Positions 7,243 through 16,206 of a stretch of DNA of 22,804 bases are shown one piece after another. The DNA comes from an uncultured candidate division Zixibacteria bacterium (GTDB lineage: Bacteria > Zixibacteria > MSB-5A5 > GN15 > FEB-12). Below the pieces are notes generated by a model that had not been told where the DNA came from, made no database searches, and saw nothing but the letters and a program-made list of their open reading frames with translations. Each line of letters starts with the position of its first letter. Within the stretch, counting starts at the first letter, position 1. Position numbers and translations under genes: made by a program. The stretch is taken from contig CAJVYT010000024.1 in NCBI GenBank assembly GCA_913009765.1, forward strand, positions 1 to 22,804, written 5' to 3'.

Positions 7243-10200
7243 GTGAAATACGCTAATTTTGTACATCTGCATACCCATAGTCAATATTCACTTTTGGATG
7301 GAGCCTGCCGTTTAGATGCTGTTATTCAAAAAGCAATAGACTTAAAAATGCCTGCCCTTGCAATAACCGACCATGGTAATATGTTTGGTGCTATTGAGTT
7401 TTATAAAAAAGCCAAAAAAGCGGGCATCAAACCGATTATCGGATGTGAAACGTATGTTGCCGGAGGCTCCCGTTTTGATAAAAAACCATCAAGGGAACAT
7501 CCCGACGGTGGCTATCACATGGTACTGCTTGCTAAAAATGAAATCGGCTATAAAAATTTAATCAAACTGACCTCATCTGCCTTTTTAGAAGGGTTCTATC
7601 ACCGTCCCCGTATTGATAAAGAGATTTTAAAAGAATATGCCGAGGGAATAATTGCAACTTCTGCATGTTTAAAAGGTGAAGTTAACTGGAATCTGATGCA
7701 TGGCAATACCGATAGGGCTGTTGCGGTTGCCAGAGAACTGCAGGATATATTTGGTGAGGGAAATTTCTTTTTAGAAATTCAAAATCATGGTATAGATAAA
7801 GAGATTAATAATATACCCAAAATAGATGCTATTTCACGTGAAACCGGAATCCCTATGGTTGTCACGAATGACTGCCATTATCTTCGTCAGGAGGATGCGG
7901 ATGCCCATGATGCCTTGATTTGTATACAGACCGGTAAAAATGTTGAAGACGAAAAACGGATGAAATACAATACCGACCAGATTTATTTCAAATCAGCCGA
8001 TGAGATGGAAAGTCTTTTTGGTGACTTCAAACCTGCGATGGAGAACACAGTTCATATTGCCGAATCATGCAATCTTGAAATAGAGCTTGGAAATTTAAAA
8101 CTCCCCAAATTCCCCATACCTAAACCGTTTGTTGAACCCGATATATATTTGAAACATCTTTGCGAAGAAGGCTGCGAACGTCTTTACGGCGGAATTGATG
8201 ATATAGTACGAAAGCGATTAGACTATGAATTAGGCGTTATCAAAAAAATGGGTTACGCCGGATATTTTCTTATTGTTAAAGATTTTATAGATTATTCCCG
8301 CTCTATTGGTGTTCGGGTTGGTCCCGGTCGTGGTTCTGCTGCCGGTTCTTTGGTTTCGTATGCTTTAAAAATTACAACTATCGACCCGATAAAGTTTGAA
8401 TTACTGTTTGAGCGGTTTTTGAATCCTGAACGTATTTCAATGCCTGATATTGATATTGATTTTGCCGACCGGGGTCGAGAAAAAATTATTCACTATGTGG
8501 TAGAAAAATATGGCAAAGATAATGTCTGCCAAATTATTACTTTTGGAACTATGGCGGCACGCGGTGTTATTCGTGATGTCGGACGGGTGTTGAGTATTCC
8601 GTATGCTGAAGTTGACAAAATTGCCAAAATGGTTCCTGAAGGTCCCGGAGTTACTCTTGATGAAGCTTTAAAAAAAGTACCGGAATTAAAAAAACTGACA
8701 CAAACCGATAAGCGTATTGAGCGTCTTTTAAATTATTCGCTGACCCTTGAAGGTCTGGCACGTCATTGTTCTACTCATGCTGCCGGTGTAGTAATTGCAC
8801 CCTCGGCACTCACTGACTACGTCCCTCTATTTAAAGGTTCAAAAGACGAAATAACAACTCAGTATGATATGAAGATGGTTGAAGAAATCGGTCTGTTGAA
8901 GATGGATTTCTTGGGACTTCGTACTTTAACTGTTATTGACGATACTCTGAAGTTTATTAAAGAGACTCATCCCGATGTTGAGATTGATATAGATAATGTT
9001 CCGCTTGAAGATACTAAGATTTATAAAATTTTTGCCAGAGGCGATACAACCGGTATTTTCCAGTTTGAATCTCCCGGTATGCGGGACTATCTTCGTAAAT
9101 TAGGTCCTGAAAATTTTACCGATATTACCGCAATGAATGCACTCTACCGCCCGGGTCCTTTAGATTCGGGTATGATTGATTTATATATCGAACGAAAAAA
9201 AGGGGCAGCATCAATAAAGTTTGACCATCCGATTTTAGAAAAAATATTAAGCAGTACCTACGGCATTATTGTTTTTCAAGAACAGGTTTTGCATATTGCC
9301 AACTATTTGGCGGGGTATTCATTAGGCAAAGCTGATTTCTTGAGAAAAGCAATGGGGAAAAAAGATGCTGACCTGATGACATCACAGAAAAAAGAATTTT
9401 TGGCAGGTACTGATGCCAACAATATTGACAGAAAAATTTCTGAGGATATTTTTGACCAAATAAAAACATTTGCACGTTACGGATTTAACAAAGCACACTC
9501 TACCTGTTATGCTTATGTTGCCTATCAGACTGCCTGGCTGAAATTATATTATCCCAAAGAATTTATGGCAGCTCTGATGACTTCTGAAATAAACTCTGCT
9601 GACCGTATTTATATGTTTTTAGAAGAATGCCGTAAAATGGGTATTGAAGTTCTTCCCCCTGACATAAATGAATCTAAAATGAATTTCACAGTTGTCGGAG
9701 ATAAAATTCGGTTTGGCTTAAAAGCGGTTAAAAATGTCGGTGAAGGTCCTGCAAAAGCAATCGAAACAGAACTTATCAAAAACGGAAAATTCGCAGACTT
9801 AGCTGATTTTGTAAGTCGGGTTCCGCTTAAAGCTCTTAACCGCAGAACAATAGAATCGCTTATTAATGCAGGAGCCTGTGATTCTCTCAAAGGAAATCGA
9901 GCCCAAAAAGCTGAGGCTGTTGAAGCAATGCTGGAATTTGGACATAAAATCGCCGAAAAACATAATTCTCATGACCTGTTTGCTGATTCCGGAGGAGCTA
10001 TTGAAAGAACTGCCCCTGTTTTAAAACAGTTAGATGAGTTTTCAAATAGTGAAAAGTTGAAAATGGAAAAAGAGATGCTTGGATTTTATATCTCAGGACA
10101 TCCTCTTGATACATATAGAGATACTATTGAATGTTTCACCACCTGCAGAATTGGTAATCTTTCACAAGTGAAAGACGGGTCAGAAGTTACTGTCGGCGGA

Positions 10201-10704
10201 ATTATTGCTGCCATAAAAACGATGATTGACAAAAAAGGTAACCAAATGGCGTTTGCCACCTTAGAAGATTATTCCGGTACAACTGAACTTATTATCTTCT
10301 CAAGTTGTTACGAGAAAAACAAAGAATTTATCGACATAGAAAAAATGGTATTAATGTCGGGTAAAGTCTCAACCAGAGAAGGTGAAGCGGCAAAAATTAT
10401 TTGTACAGAAGCTCTGCCGATTGAAAAACTAACGGAACGATTTAACTGTCAGTTGGTTATAAAGATAGATGCTGATTGCTCCGATACAACAATTGACAGG
10501 GCATTGGAATCACTGACAGAGTATAAAGGTCCATCTCCTGTTCTTTTAGCAGCCAGAGAGAATGGCTCGGAAGTATATATCAAGTCTGAAAAGTATGCAG
10601 TTGCTATTAATTTCGCCTTACTAAACCGATTAAAAGAACTTTTAGGTGAAAATGGAGCTTATCTCAGACCTTTAAATAAGAAAGAAAACAGTTTATCAAC
10701 ATAG
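7243..10704 (+). CDS. dnaE: DNA polymerase III alpha subunit
   Basis: This is the catalytic subunit of the replicative polymerase. The order is normal for a 1153-residue DnaE: a PHP domain (HLHTHS at 8-13, ITDHGNMFG), then the polymerase core with GPGRGSAAGSLVSYAL and the catalytic acidic motif PDIDIDF at 401-407. HCSTHAAGVVI, YRPGPLDSGMIDLYI and FNKAHSTCYAYVAYQTAWL follow, then a helix-hairpin-helix region and an OB fold from about residue 981 (VTVGGIIAAIK). The start is GTG at 7243; a stop codon lies immediately upstream in frame, so no earlier start is possible. The upstream ribosome binding site is weak. The 3' end overlaps the ribosome binding site of the next gene, so it leads a three-gene operon with two thioredoxin-fold proteins. 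The polymerase domain appears intact. Confidence 0.97.
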   Translation: MKYANFVHLHTHSQYSLLDGACRLDAVIQKAIDLKMPALAITDHGNMFGAIEFYKKAKKAGIKPIIGCETYVAGGSRFDKKPSREHPDGGYHMVLLAKNEIGYKNLIKLTSSAFLEGFYHRPRIDKEILKEYAEGIIATSACLKGEVNWNLMHGNTDRAVAVARELQDIFGEGNFFLEIQNHGIDKEINNIPKIDAISRETGIPMVVTNDCHYLRQEDADAHDALICIQTGKNVEDEKRMKYNTDQIYFKSADEMESLFGDFKPAMENTVHIAESCNLEIELGNLKLPKFPIPKPFVEPDIYLKHLCEEGCERLYGGIDDIVRKRLDYELGVIKKMGYAGYFLIVKDFIDYSRSIGVRVGPGRGSAAGSLVSYALKITTIDPIKFELLFERFLNPERISMPDIDIDFADRGREKIIHYVVEKYGKDNVCQIITFGTMAARGVIRDVGRVLSIPYAEVDKIAKMVPEGPGVTLDEALKKVPELKKLTQTDKRIERLLNYSLTLEGLARHCSTHAAGVVIAPSALTDYVPLFKGSKDEITTQYDMKMVEEIGLLKMDFLGLRTLTVIDDTLKFIKETHPDVEIDIDNVPLEDTKIYKIFARGDTTGIFQFESPGMRDYLRKLGPENFTDITAMNALYRPGPLDSGMIDLYIERKKGAASIKFDHPILEKILSSTYGIIVFQEQVLHIANYLAGYSLGKADFLRKAMGKKDADLMTSQKKEFLAGTDANNIDRKISEDIFDQIKTFARYGFNKAHSTCYAYVAYQTAWLKLYYPKEFMAALMTSEINSADRIYMFLEECRKMGIEVLPPDINESKMNFTVVGDKIRFGLKAVKNVGEGPAKAIETELIKNGKFADLADFVSRVPLKALNRRTIESLINAGACDSLKGNRAQKAEAVEAMLEFGHKIAEKHNSHDLFADSGGAIERTAPVLKQLDEFSNSEKLKMEKEMLGFYISGHPLDTYRDTIECFTTCRIGNLSQVKDGSEVTVGGIIAAIKTMIDKKGNQMAFATLEDYSGTTELIIFSSCYEKNKEFIDIEKMVLMSGKVSTREGEAAKIICTEALPIEKLTERFNCQLVIKIDADCSDTTIDRALESLTEYKGPSPVLLAARENGSEVYIKSEKYAVAINFALLNRLKELLGENGAYLRPLNKKENSLST

Positions 10705-10714
10705 GTGAAAATTC

Positions 10715-11227
10715 ATGAAAATTACTAAAATCATCATTCCGGTTTTACTGCTGATTTTTGCATCACAAAGCCTGTTTGCCGGCACACCTGAATCAAAAAA
10801 AGATGGTATCACATGGTATTCATTAGACAAAGCTCTTCCAATGGCAAAAGAGCAGAACAAATTTATCTTTATTGATTTTTATACCACTTGGTGTGGTTAT
10901 TGTAAAAAAATGGATAGAGAAGTGTTTACCAAAAAAGAAGTTATCAATCTTTTAAATAATGATTTTATTGCTGTAAAAGTAAATGGTGAATCTCAAAATA
11001 TGTTAGAGATTGACGGGTATAAAATTTCAGAGCGGGACCTTACAAAAAAAGAATTTAAAGTAAAAGGCTACCCGACTTTTTGGTGGCTGACCCCTTCGGG
11101 GAAAAAATTACATTCTCAATCAGGATATGCTCCTGCAGATTTTTGGATTAATGCTCTTAATTCAATTAAAAAAGTTGAACTTGATTCTACAGGTAACACT
11201 GTACAACCACCGACGGATAAAAAATAA
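10715..11227 (+). CDS. Exported thioredoxin-fold protein (WCGYC)
   Basis: This 170-residue protein has an N-terminal signal peptide (MKITKIIIPVLLLIFASQSL then FA, cut before GTPE) and a thioredoxin-like domain with the active site TTWCGYCKKMD near residue 62. A cis-proline segment, VKGYPTFWWLTPSG, lies near residue 122. The spacing and the phrase FIFIDFYTTWCGYC resemble the Thioredoxin_7/DsbD-gamma-like group, so a reductase or isomerase role in the periplasm is likely. AGGTGA lies seven bases before the ATG and overlaps the dnaE stop codon, showing translational linkage. The next gene starts two bases after its stop. The exact substrate cannot be told; partners could be outer-membrane or cytochrome proteins. 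Confidence 0.87.
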   Translation: MKITKIIIPVLLLIFASQSLFAGTPESKKDGITWYSLDKALPMAKEQNKFIFIDFYTTWCGYCKKMDREVFTKKEVINLLNNDFIAVKVNGESQNMLEIDGYKISERDLTKKEFKVKGYPTFWWLTPSGKKLHSQSGYAPADFWINALNSIKKVELDSTGNTVQPPTDKK

Positions 11228-11229
11228 AA

Positions 11230-11814
11230 ATGAAAACTATGACAAATAAAATTCTTACTCTGATAGCTGTTCTATCTTTTACTTACTTTTTCGTTTCATG
11301 TGGCGGAAACACACAGTCACAACAATCTAAAACAAATGACTCAAACAAAGTTGAACAATCGGTTAATCCAGATATAGTTTCTTTTACGGTAAAAGATACC
11401 AAAGGGACAATTCGGAATTCATCGGAATGGATTGGTAAACAACCGGTTGTTATAAATATTTGGGGTACATGGTGTCCTCCGTGCCGTGCAGAAATTCCTG
11501 CTTTTGTCAAAGCATACGAAATTTACAAGAAAAAAGGTGTTGAGTTTATAGGCATTGCTGTCAAAGACACCCCTGAAAAAGTTATCGCATTTTCCGAGCA
11601 GAATAATATGAAATGGCAAATGATGATGTTTTCATCGGATGAGTTAGTAAAACGGTTTAAAATCCAGTCTGTTCCTACAACTATTTTTGTCGACCGTACC
11701 GGTAAGGTTATGAAGGTATTCAATCCCCGTACAAACAGCATGACCGAATCGTTCAGCGGAGCAATGCATTACGAACAGTTTACAGGTTACTTAGACAGTT
11801 TACTGACGTTATAA
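11230..11814 (+). CDS. TlpA/ResA-like thioredoxin lipoprotein
   Basis: This 194-residue protein has a lipoprotein signal ending FFVSC (Cys about residue 24) and a polar Ser/Gln/Asn linker to about residue 48. A TlpA/AhpC-TSA-type thioredoxin domain follows. The redox motif GTWCPPCRAEIPAF and the cis-proline segment IQSVPTTIFVDRTG are typical of TlpA and ResA, which reduce disulfides outside the cytoplasm, for example during cytochrome c maturation. It starts two bases after the upstream thioredoxin gene, so the pair is co-transcribed with dnaE. A second ATG at 11239 is an alternative start and would still leave a short signal peptide. No cytochrome maturation genes are in the window, so the substrate is not known. 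Confidence 0.88.
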   Translation: MKTMTNKILTLIAVLSFTYFFVSCGGNTQSQQSKTNDSNKVEQSVNPDIVSFTVKDTKGTIRNSSEWIGKQPVVINIWGTWCPPCRAEIPAFVKAYEIYKKKGVEFIGIAVKDTPEKVIAFSEQNNMKWQMMMFSSDELVKRFKIQSVPTTIFVDRTGKVMKVFNPRTNSMTESFSGAMHYEQFTGYLDSLLTL

Positions 11815-11822
11815 ATTTTGAA

Positions 11823-11857
11823 TTAAGATTGGCAAACGGGGGCTGTCTGCCATGCAC
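11823..11857. repeat. GGCAGAC/GTCTGCC hairpin repeat, family C copy 1
   Basis: TTAAGATTGGCAAAC, a G-rich loop, then GTCTGCCATGCAC. The stem has one mismatch here (GGCAAAC for GGCAGAC). It lies between the convergent TlpA-like gene and the gene at 11862, so it may serve as a transcription barrier. Sister copies are at 14903-14935 and 17649-17682. Confidence 0.75.
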
Positions 11858-11861
11858 TGAA

Positions 11862-12413
11862 TTATTTATAATCACAAGCGTTATCTATCAAATCATTAAA
11901 TTGTTTATCAACTAATTCTGTAAGAATTAGTTTTTGAACATCCAAAACCGTGAATAAATTTAAAGGTTTACTGATATAATTGGCAATATTATAACCGAAT
12001 TTATGAAACAAAGAATCTTTCAAGTTATAATTCTCGTCATTTGGATCAACTCCTTGACAATTTCCATATTCAATTTCTGCAATGGATAAGTTTTCATAAT
12101 AATCATTAGATATGCCCTCTTTAAGTTCAGGGGACCAATGTCCAAAAATTATTTCTACTGTAGTTTCAATTACTATTGGCACAATTTCTTCAAGAAGAAG
12201 GCTACGTTTTTCTTTGCCAATCCTGACAAGGCTCCGTCGACTTACCAAATGAAATAGTAAAAATTGAAACTCAAATAAAATCGAAACCCAATTTATATTA
12301 TTTTCTTTTTCCGTTTCATAAGTCAGTTTAGGACGAATATTTTCAGCACAATAATTTGATAACTCTAAGATGGTTTTAGATAGGTCTATAATTGGCGAAT
12401 TAAAATTATTCAT
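11862..12413 (-). CDS. Unrecognised soluble protein
   Basis: I do not recognise this 183-residue protein. It has no signal peptide or clear membrane segment and is acidic and probably largely helical, with an aromatic, hydrophobic segment FEFQFLLFHLVSRRS near the N-terminal third. Asn and Ile are frequent, in line with the AT-rich DNA. I chose the ATG at 12411-12413; a TTG six bases further upstream would add two residues. It is monocistronic, convergent with the TlpA-like gene, and flanked on both sides by repeat elements, which is a common setting for accessory genes. No catalytic motif is visible, and an immunity or structural role cannot be argued from sequence alone. Confidence 0.6.
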   Translation of the reverse strand: MNNFNSPIIDLSKTILELSNYCAENIRPKLTYETEKENNINWVSILFEFQFLLFHLVSRRSLVRIGKEKRSLLLEEIVPIVIETTVEIIFGHWSPELKEGISNDYYENLSIAEIEYGNCQGVDPNDENYNLKDSLFHKFGYNIANYISKPLNLFTVLDVQKLILTELVDKQFNDLIDNACDYK

Positions 12414-12594
12414 ATCCAAGAATAATATTATAATTACATTATTACAAGTGAATTATATCAATCTAATACTCTTAAATCAATATCACAATATCTCCAATAC
12501 AAATATTTACGACCATCTCTTTTAGTTTTGTTAGCCGCCTAGGCGGATTGAGAACTAACGAAAGTGTCAGTTCACAATTTGCTAAAGTAAATGA

Positions 12595-12745
12595 GGAACC
12601 GATACAACAGAAACCAGTGCAGAAACGATTAGAGCAAATTAGTAGATTTATTTGAAAACTTTCATTCAACCTTTTATCAACAGCAGTATTGTCCCTGTTC
12701 TGGACTCCGTGACAAGCACGAAGAGGAGTGGTGGAAGATATGACA
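12595..12745. repeat. Composite repeat, copy at 12.6 kb
   Basis: Two blocks recur at 17.9-18.05 kb. GAAACCAGTGCAGAAACG with the bases after it (12610-12640) matches 17890-17920 at 29 of 31 positions. The block from GTTCTGGACTCCG to GGTGGAAG (about 12697-12737) matches about 18008-18045. GGAACCGAT occurs at the left here and at the right in the other copy. A fragment of the second block is at 871-900. Confidence 0.7.
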
Positions 12746-12778
12746 GTAGGGCGGAAATACTAAAGATTTCCGCCCTAC
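12746..12778. repeat. GTAG-ended hairpin, family B copy 1
   Basis: GTAGGGCGGAAAT / ATTTCCGCCCTAC is a perfect 13-bp stem with a 7-nt loop (ACTAAAG). It ends in GTAG on both strands. It lies 18 bases beyond the stop codon of the DUF2723 gene and could help end its transcript, although no T run follows. Confidence 0.8.
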
Positions 12779-12796
12779 AAAAATACTGCCTTTCTG

Positions 12797-14833
12797 TCAT
12801 TGCTCCAATTGTTTGAGAATATTTGTATAACGCTCCATTGATTTTTCTGAACGAACAACTCGCTCAAGAGGAATATGTTTTTTCACAAATGCAATAGTCG
12901 CTTGAGAAGATTCTATATCGCCAATCTGTTTTTGATACATAGCCAGTTGCAGAAATGTATTCCAAAGATTATTGCCTATCATTTTAGATGTAAATCCGAG
13001 CGGTCGATTTGATTTAGCATATCCATGATATGAATAATTCTCAATCAAATTCCTCTGCAGAATCTCTGTGTTAAGGTCAGCCGGTGATTGCGGTACTAAC
13101 TGCCAGACTAACCCCTCCGGTCGAAAAAAATCTTTTAGCCAGTCTAATGGTTGAGTGAAATAGATTGGACGTTTCCATTTGTTTTGCTCAAGCAGTTTCA
13201 GAACAAACAAATCCTGTCCCATAATATATTTATCTGCGTATGTAGGTTTAATTTGAATCGGAACCGATTGAATGGAATCTACCGATGCTAATTGATATTC
13301 TTTTATATTCCCATCAAATGGAATTTCAATAGTTGTATCGCTCCATGCCATCGGTCTAATTTTTAAAATCTCATCTTCGGTTAACGAAAGCGGCAGATTA
13401 TAATGGTCTGACATTAATTGTTTGTCATACCATTGTGTATTTGTTAAACTGATGCTGATAATATCAATATCAGTTCGTTTGCCTTCAACCTGCTGCATAT
13501 AAAAAATCGGGTAGAACACATCGCCCATAACAAACAGAATCGCATTTGGACGCAAAGTGTCTAAAATATTATTAGCATAGTCAGAGGCAAAACTGTCGCG
13601 GCTTCCATCAAGCGTTTTATAATTACGAAGAATCTGATTTAACGGCATGAGAAATAAAATAACTATCAGAAGTATTTTACCAATTTTTATAGTTTTTGAA
13701 TTCTCTTTTAAAGAAGTAAAAATAACTGAAGCACCATAGCTTATAAATATAGAAAAAAGAACAAACGACGGCAGATAGTGTCTGGTGAATGTTCTAAAAA
13801 AGTTTTCTTGGATATTAAAATAAAAAATTGTCGTAACTGTTGTGACAACATATAACATAAGAAGCATGAGTGCTGTTTTTTTATTCGCTTTAAATAGAAA
13901 ATAAATTCCGACCAGTGCGATAAGTCCTGTGCATACACTAACAATAGTAAGGGGCGAGTCTATAGATATAAAATTGTTATAAAATGAATCGATGTAATCC
14001 ATTGTCTGTACCGAAAAGACAGGAGCTTTGCGGGTGAAGACATTGGTTAAAAAACCGCCGCCGTATTGTTTGAGTGAGACATAATCATAAAAACGAGAGA
14101 GAGTATTGGGATTATTAAAATTCACAATAGGGTTTGTTGATGCCATCGGTATTTTGAGCAGATGCACCGCAAGTCCTGCAAAAAGCCCTACAATACCGTA
14201 AAGCCAGAACTTGAGTTTGAGAAATAGTTTTATATCTTTTAAAAAGATTATACCGATAAACCCGGGAACCAATAGAGCGTTAGTACGATGAATTGAAAAA
14301 TCTAGTCCTATTAAAAAAGCGATGACAAGAACAAGAAAAACAACTTTCTGTCTATCTTCCTCAAACCAAAACCTGATCAGTTGATACAAAATTACCGCCG
14401 TCATACAGGTAGTCAGCATATATGGTGTAAACTGAATGGCATAAGTCCAAAATGTTACTGAAAAGGCAAAGGTCATTATACCAAAACTGAGACCTACAAG
14501 AGATAGCGAGTGAACTTTCTGTTTTGGATATGTCTTTTTCAGGAGTAAGAGAGCAATATAAAACAGTTGTACAATAGTACCAACCGCAAGTAAACCCGCA
14601 AACAGATTAAGAGCAAAAACTTTTGGTTCAAAAAATGTCAGTTTGAGAACAATCCATCCAATAATTGTGAGAATCAGTGAACCGGGGGGTGATTCGACTC
14701 CGAGACAGTTAGCTGCTATCGGATATGAACTGTTGTCCCACCAAGTTATAGTTTGGTATGCCGTCGACCAGTAGATGGCGAGTGTGATTATTGAGACTAA
14801 TGATATAAATGTCCAAATAACTCTTTTATTCAT
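12797..14833 (-). CDS. DUF2723 / GT117-like polytopic membrane protein
   Basis: The 678-residue protein has about ten to twelve hydrophobic segments over residues 1-400 and a soluble C-terminal part. Near the N-terminus ITWWDNSSYPIAA and LGVESPPGSLILTIIGW fit the DUF2723 pattern, a GT-C-type glycosyltransferase fold common in FCB bacteria and classed as GT117. Such proteins are thought to move sugars from lipid carriers to proteins or glycans on the outer face of the inner membrane. Family members often read WDCGE and HPPG; here the Glu is Ser and the His is Ser, while the Asp of WWD is kept, so catalysis may be altered. The C-terminal part contains Trp/Tyr/Pro-rich stretches (RPIYFTQPLDWLKDF) like other members. 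ATG at 14831-14833 has no clear ribosome binding site. It is monocistronic. Confidence 0.8.
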   Translation of the reverse strand: MNKRVIWTFISLVSIITLAIYWSTAYQTITWWDNSSYPIAANCLGVESPPGSLILTIIGWIVLKLTFFEPKVFALNLFAGLLAVGTIVQLFYIALLLLKKTYPKQKVHSLSLVGLSFGIMTFAFSVTFWTYAIQFTPYMLTTCMTAVILYQLIRFWFEEDRQKVVFLVLVIAFLIGLDFSIHRTNALLVPGFIGIIFLKDIKLFLKLKFWLYGIVGLFAGLAVHLLKIPMASTNPIVNFNNPNTLSRFYDYVSLKQYGGGFLTNVFTRKAPVFSVQTMDYIDSFYNNFISIDSPLTIVSVCTGLIALVGIYFLFKANKKTALMLLMLYVVTTVTTIFYFNIQENFFRTFTRHYLPSFVLFSIFISYGASVIFTSLKENSKTIKIGKILLIVILFLMPLNQILRNYKTLDGSRDSFASDYANNILDTLRPNAILFVMGDVFYPIFYMQQVEGKRTDIDIISISLTNTQWYDKQLMSDHYNLPLSLTEDEILKIRPMAWSDTTIEIPFDGNIKEYQLASVDSIQSVPIQIKPTYADKYIMGQDLFVLKLLEQNKWKRPIYFTQPLDWLKDFFRPEGLVWQLVPQSPADLNTEILQRNLIENYSYHGYAKSNRPLGFTSKMIGNNLWNTFLQLAMYQKQIGDIESSQATIAFVKKHIPLERVVRSEKSMERYTNILKQLEQ

Positions 14834-14902
14834 GATTATTTATTATACAGATTGTTATGATAATTGTACAAGTAAAAAATAATCTTGTTTTTGGCTTTAT
14901 TT

Positions 14903-14935
14903 AAGATTGGCAGACTGGGGCGTCTGCCATGCACA
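14903..14935. repeat. GGCAGAC/GTCTGCC hairpin repeat, family C copy 2
   Basis: AAGATTGGCAGAC, loop TGGGGC, then GTCTGCCATGCACAA: a perfect 7-bp stem (14909-14915 with 14922-14928). It sits between the DUF2723 gene and the terminator of the barrel gene, probably close to the DUF2723 promoter. Confidence 0.8.
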
Positions 14936-14965
14936 AATATTTTACCTAATAGAAAATGACCGCAT

Positions 14966-15012
14966 AAAAAAAGTCAGGTCATAATTTTCTAAAAGAAAAT
15001 CAGACCCGACTT
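14966..15012 (-). terminator. Intrinsic terminator of the multicopper oxidase operon
   Basis: On the minus strand AAGTCGGGTC and GACCTGACTT pair with one mismatch, enclosing a further ATTTTC/GAAAAT stem. The hairpin is followed by a run of seven T. It lies 16 bases after the stop codon of the barrel gene. Confidence 0.9.
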
Positions 15013-15028
15013 AACCGAAATTTTATTT

Positions 15029-16186
15029 TTATTTTAGATAGCCGTGTTCTAAATTCAGAATAGAGTTTCTGTCATCAAATTGGTTATTAAACAATTGATT
15101 AATTGAATACACTAATGTGAATTGTAAGCGGTGTTCGTCTTTGCCAAAAAGATTTGCTGATTGTCCACTGTTTTTTAGGTATCTGTATTGGAGTCCAATA
15201 TCAAAATTTTCACCTATACGGTAAAACAAATTTGCAATCCCCATAAATTGTTCACTTCCCTGTACTTCCGAAAAAGATTTATATCCGAAACCTGCAGATG
15301 TTTGAATATATGGTCTTTCTAACTTACGGTATAGATATCTGACTGTACCAAAGAAAGAAGTTGACGGAGACCTTACATATTCAGAGAAACTAATTAAACT
15401 GTCTACTTCAGAAAATCCGACATTATAAATACCCTGTATTTTTAAGTCGATAAAATTAATAGGGTCAGGTTTAATATTTAGTGTAACAGTACCGAGAACA
15501 TTTTTAAGTGATTTCTCATACCCGCTATATCCTGAACGGTCGGTCAGATAATTATTGTAACTAATTCCAATTTTTTGAATTACATCTCTATTCCATCTTT
15601 GACTTTCAGGTACAATATATTGCATTGAGGCACCATAGGAGTTTAATTCAAAATTATCAGGTTCTGACGCATCCACAAAGTTTTCACCGTGTAATATAAG
15701 CCAGTATCTTTGTTTAAAAATGTGAGTAAATTCTATTACATTTCCATATTGATTGTCCTGAGTATTTATTCCGGCAGAAAACGGATTAAGAGAGTAATTA
15801 AATAATATAGCATCATCATCTCTGAGTGTAGGAAATTCATTTAAAATTGTTTGGGTTGTAGACCTGCCCAATTTAAAAATATTATTTTTATTTTCGAGTT
15901 TTATAAAAACATGATTATAAAAAACCTGACCGAGGTCAGAATCGGCATCGGGAAACTGAATTCCGAAAACCATCTGTCCTATACAAGCATTGTAAAGTTT
16001 CTCTATGAAACCGAGCAGAAGTTGACTGTCAGAAAAATCACTTACAGTTGAAGCGGTATTGGTATTATCATTTTGAATATTGCCGGACATCACTCCTTTA
16101 GCACCAAGTTCAATTTCGGCTGAAACTTGTGCTTGAACAACTGAAGCAAATCCTATGAGCAGAACTATTAGTATACTTTTTTTCAT
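15029..16186 (-). CDS. Predicted outer-membrane beta-barrel protein
   Basis: The 385-residue protein has a clean signal peptide (MKKSILIVLLIGFASVVQA, cut before QVSAEIELG). The mature chain is made of alternating amphipathic strands rich in Tyr, Phe, Gly and Asn, for example FGTVRYLYRKLERPYIQ, ENFDIGLQYRYLKN and HRLQFTLVYSINQ, typical of an outer-membrane barrel. I see no named family. It starts 20 bases after the multicopper oxidase stop codon, with AGGA about ten bases before its ATG, so the two are one operon. By analogy with PcoA/PcoB, in which an exported copper oxidase pairs with an outer-membrane barrel, it might be the partner of the oxidase, but there is no sequence match to PcoB that I can assert. 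The barrel does not end in Phe, the common C-terminal barrel residue; the last residues are LEHGYLK. Confidence 0.7.
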   Translation of the reverse strand: MKKSILIVLLIGFASVVQAQVSAEIELGAKGVMSGNIQNDNTNTASTVSDFSDSQLLLGFIEKLYNACIGQMVFGIQFPDADSDLGQVFYNHVFIKLENKNNIFKLGRSTTQTILNEFPTLRDDDAILFNYSLNPFSAGINTQDNQYGNVIEFTHIFKQRYWLILHGENFVDASEPDNFELNSYGASMQYIVPESQRWNRDVIQKIGISYNNYLTDRSGYSGYEKSLKNVLGTVTLNIKPDPINFIDLKIQGIYNVGFSEVDSLISFSEYVRSPSTSFFGTVRYLYRKLERPYIQTSAGFGYKSFSEVQGSEQFMGIANLFYRIGENFDIGLQYRYLKNSGQSANLFGKDEHRLQFTLVYSINQLFNNQFDDRNSILNLEHGYLK

Positions 16187-16206
16187 TTTATATTTTTCCT
16201 ATCCGG

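Larger units (their letters stand above)
12414..12796. other. Repeat-filled spacer without a gene
   Basis: Bases 12530-12559 form an interrupted palindrome centred on the perfect 12-mer CCGCCTAGGCGG (12535-12546), with outer arms GTTAG and CTAAC. Bases 12595-12745 are the composite repeat, and 12746-12778 a GTAG hairpin. A 65-codon minus-strand open frame at 12472-12669 lies across these repeats and is not considered a gene. Confidence 0.6.

Noticed and set aside
12472..12669. Minus-strand 65-codon open frame
   Set aside because: It runs through the CCGCCTAGGCGG palindrome and the composite repeat, so it is a by-product of repeat sequence.
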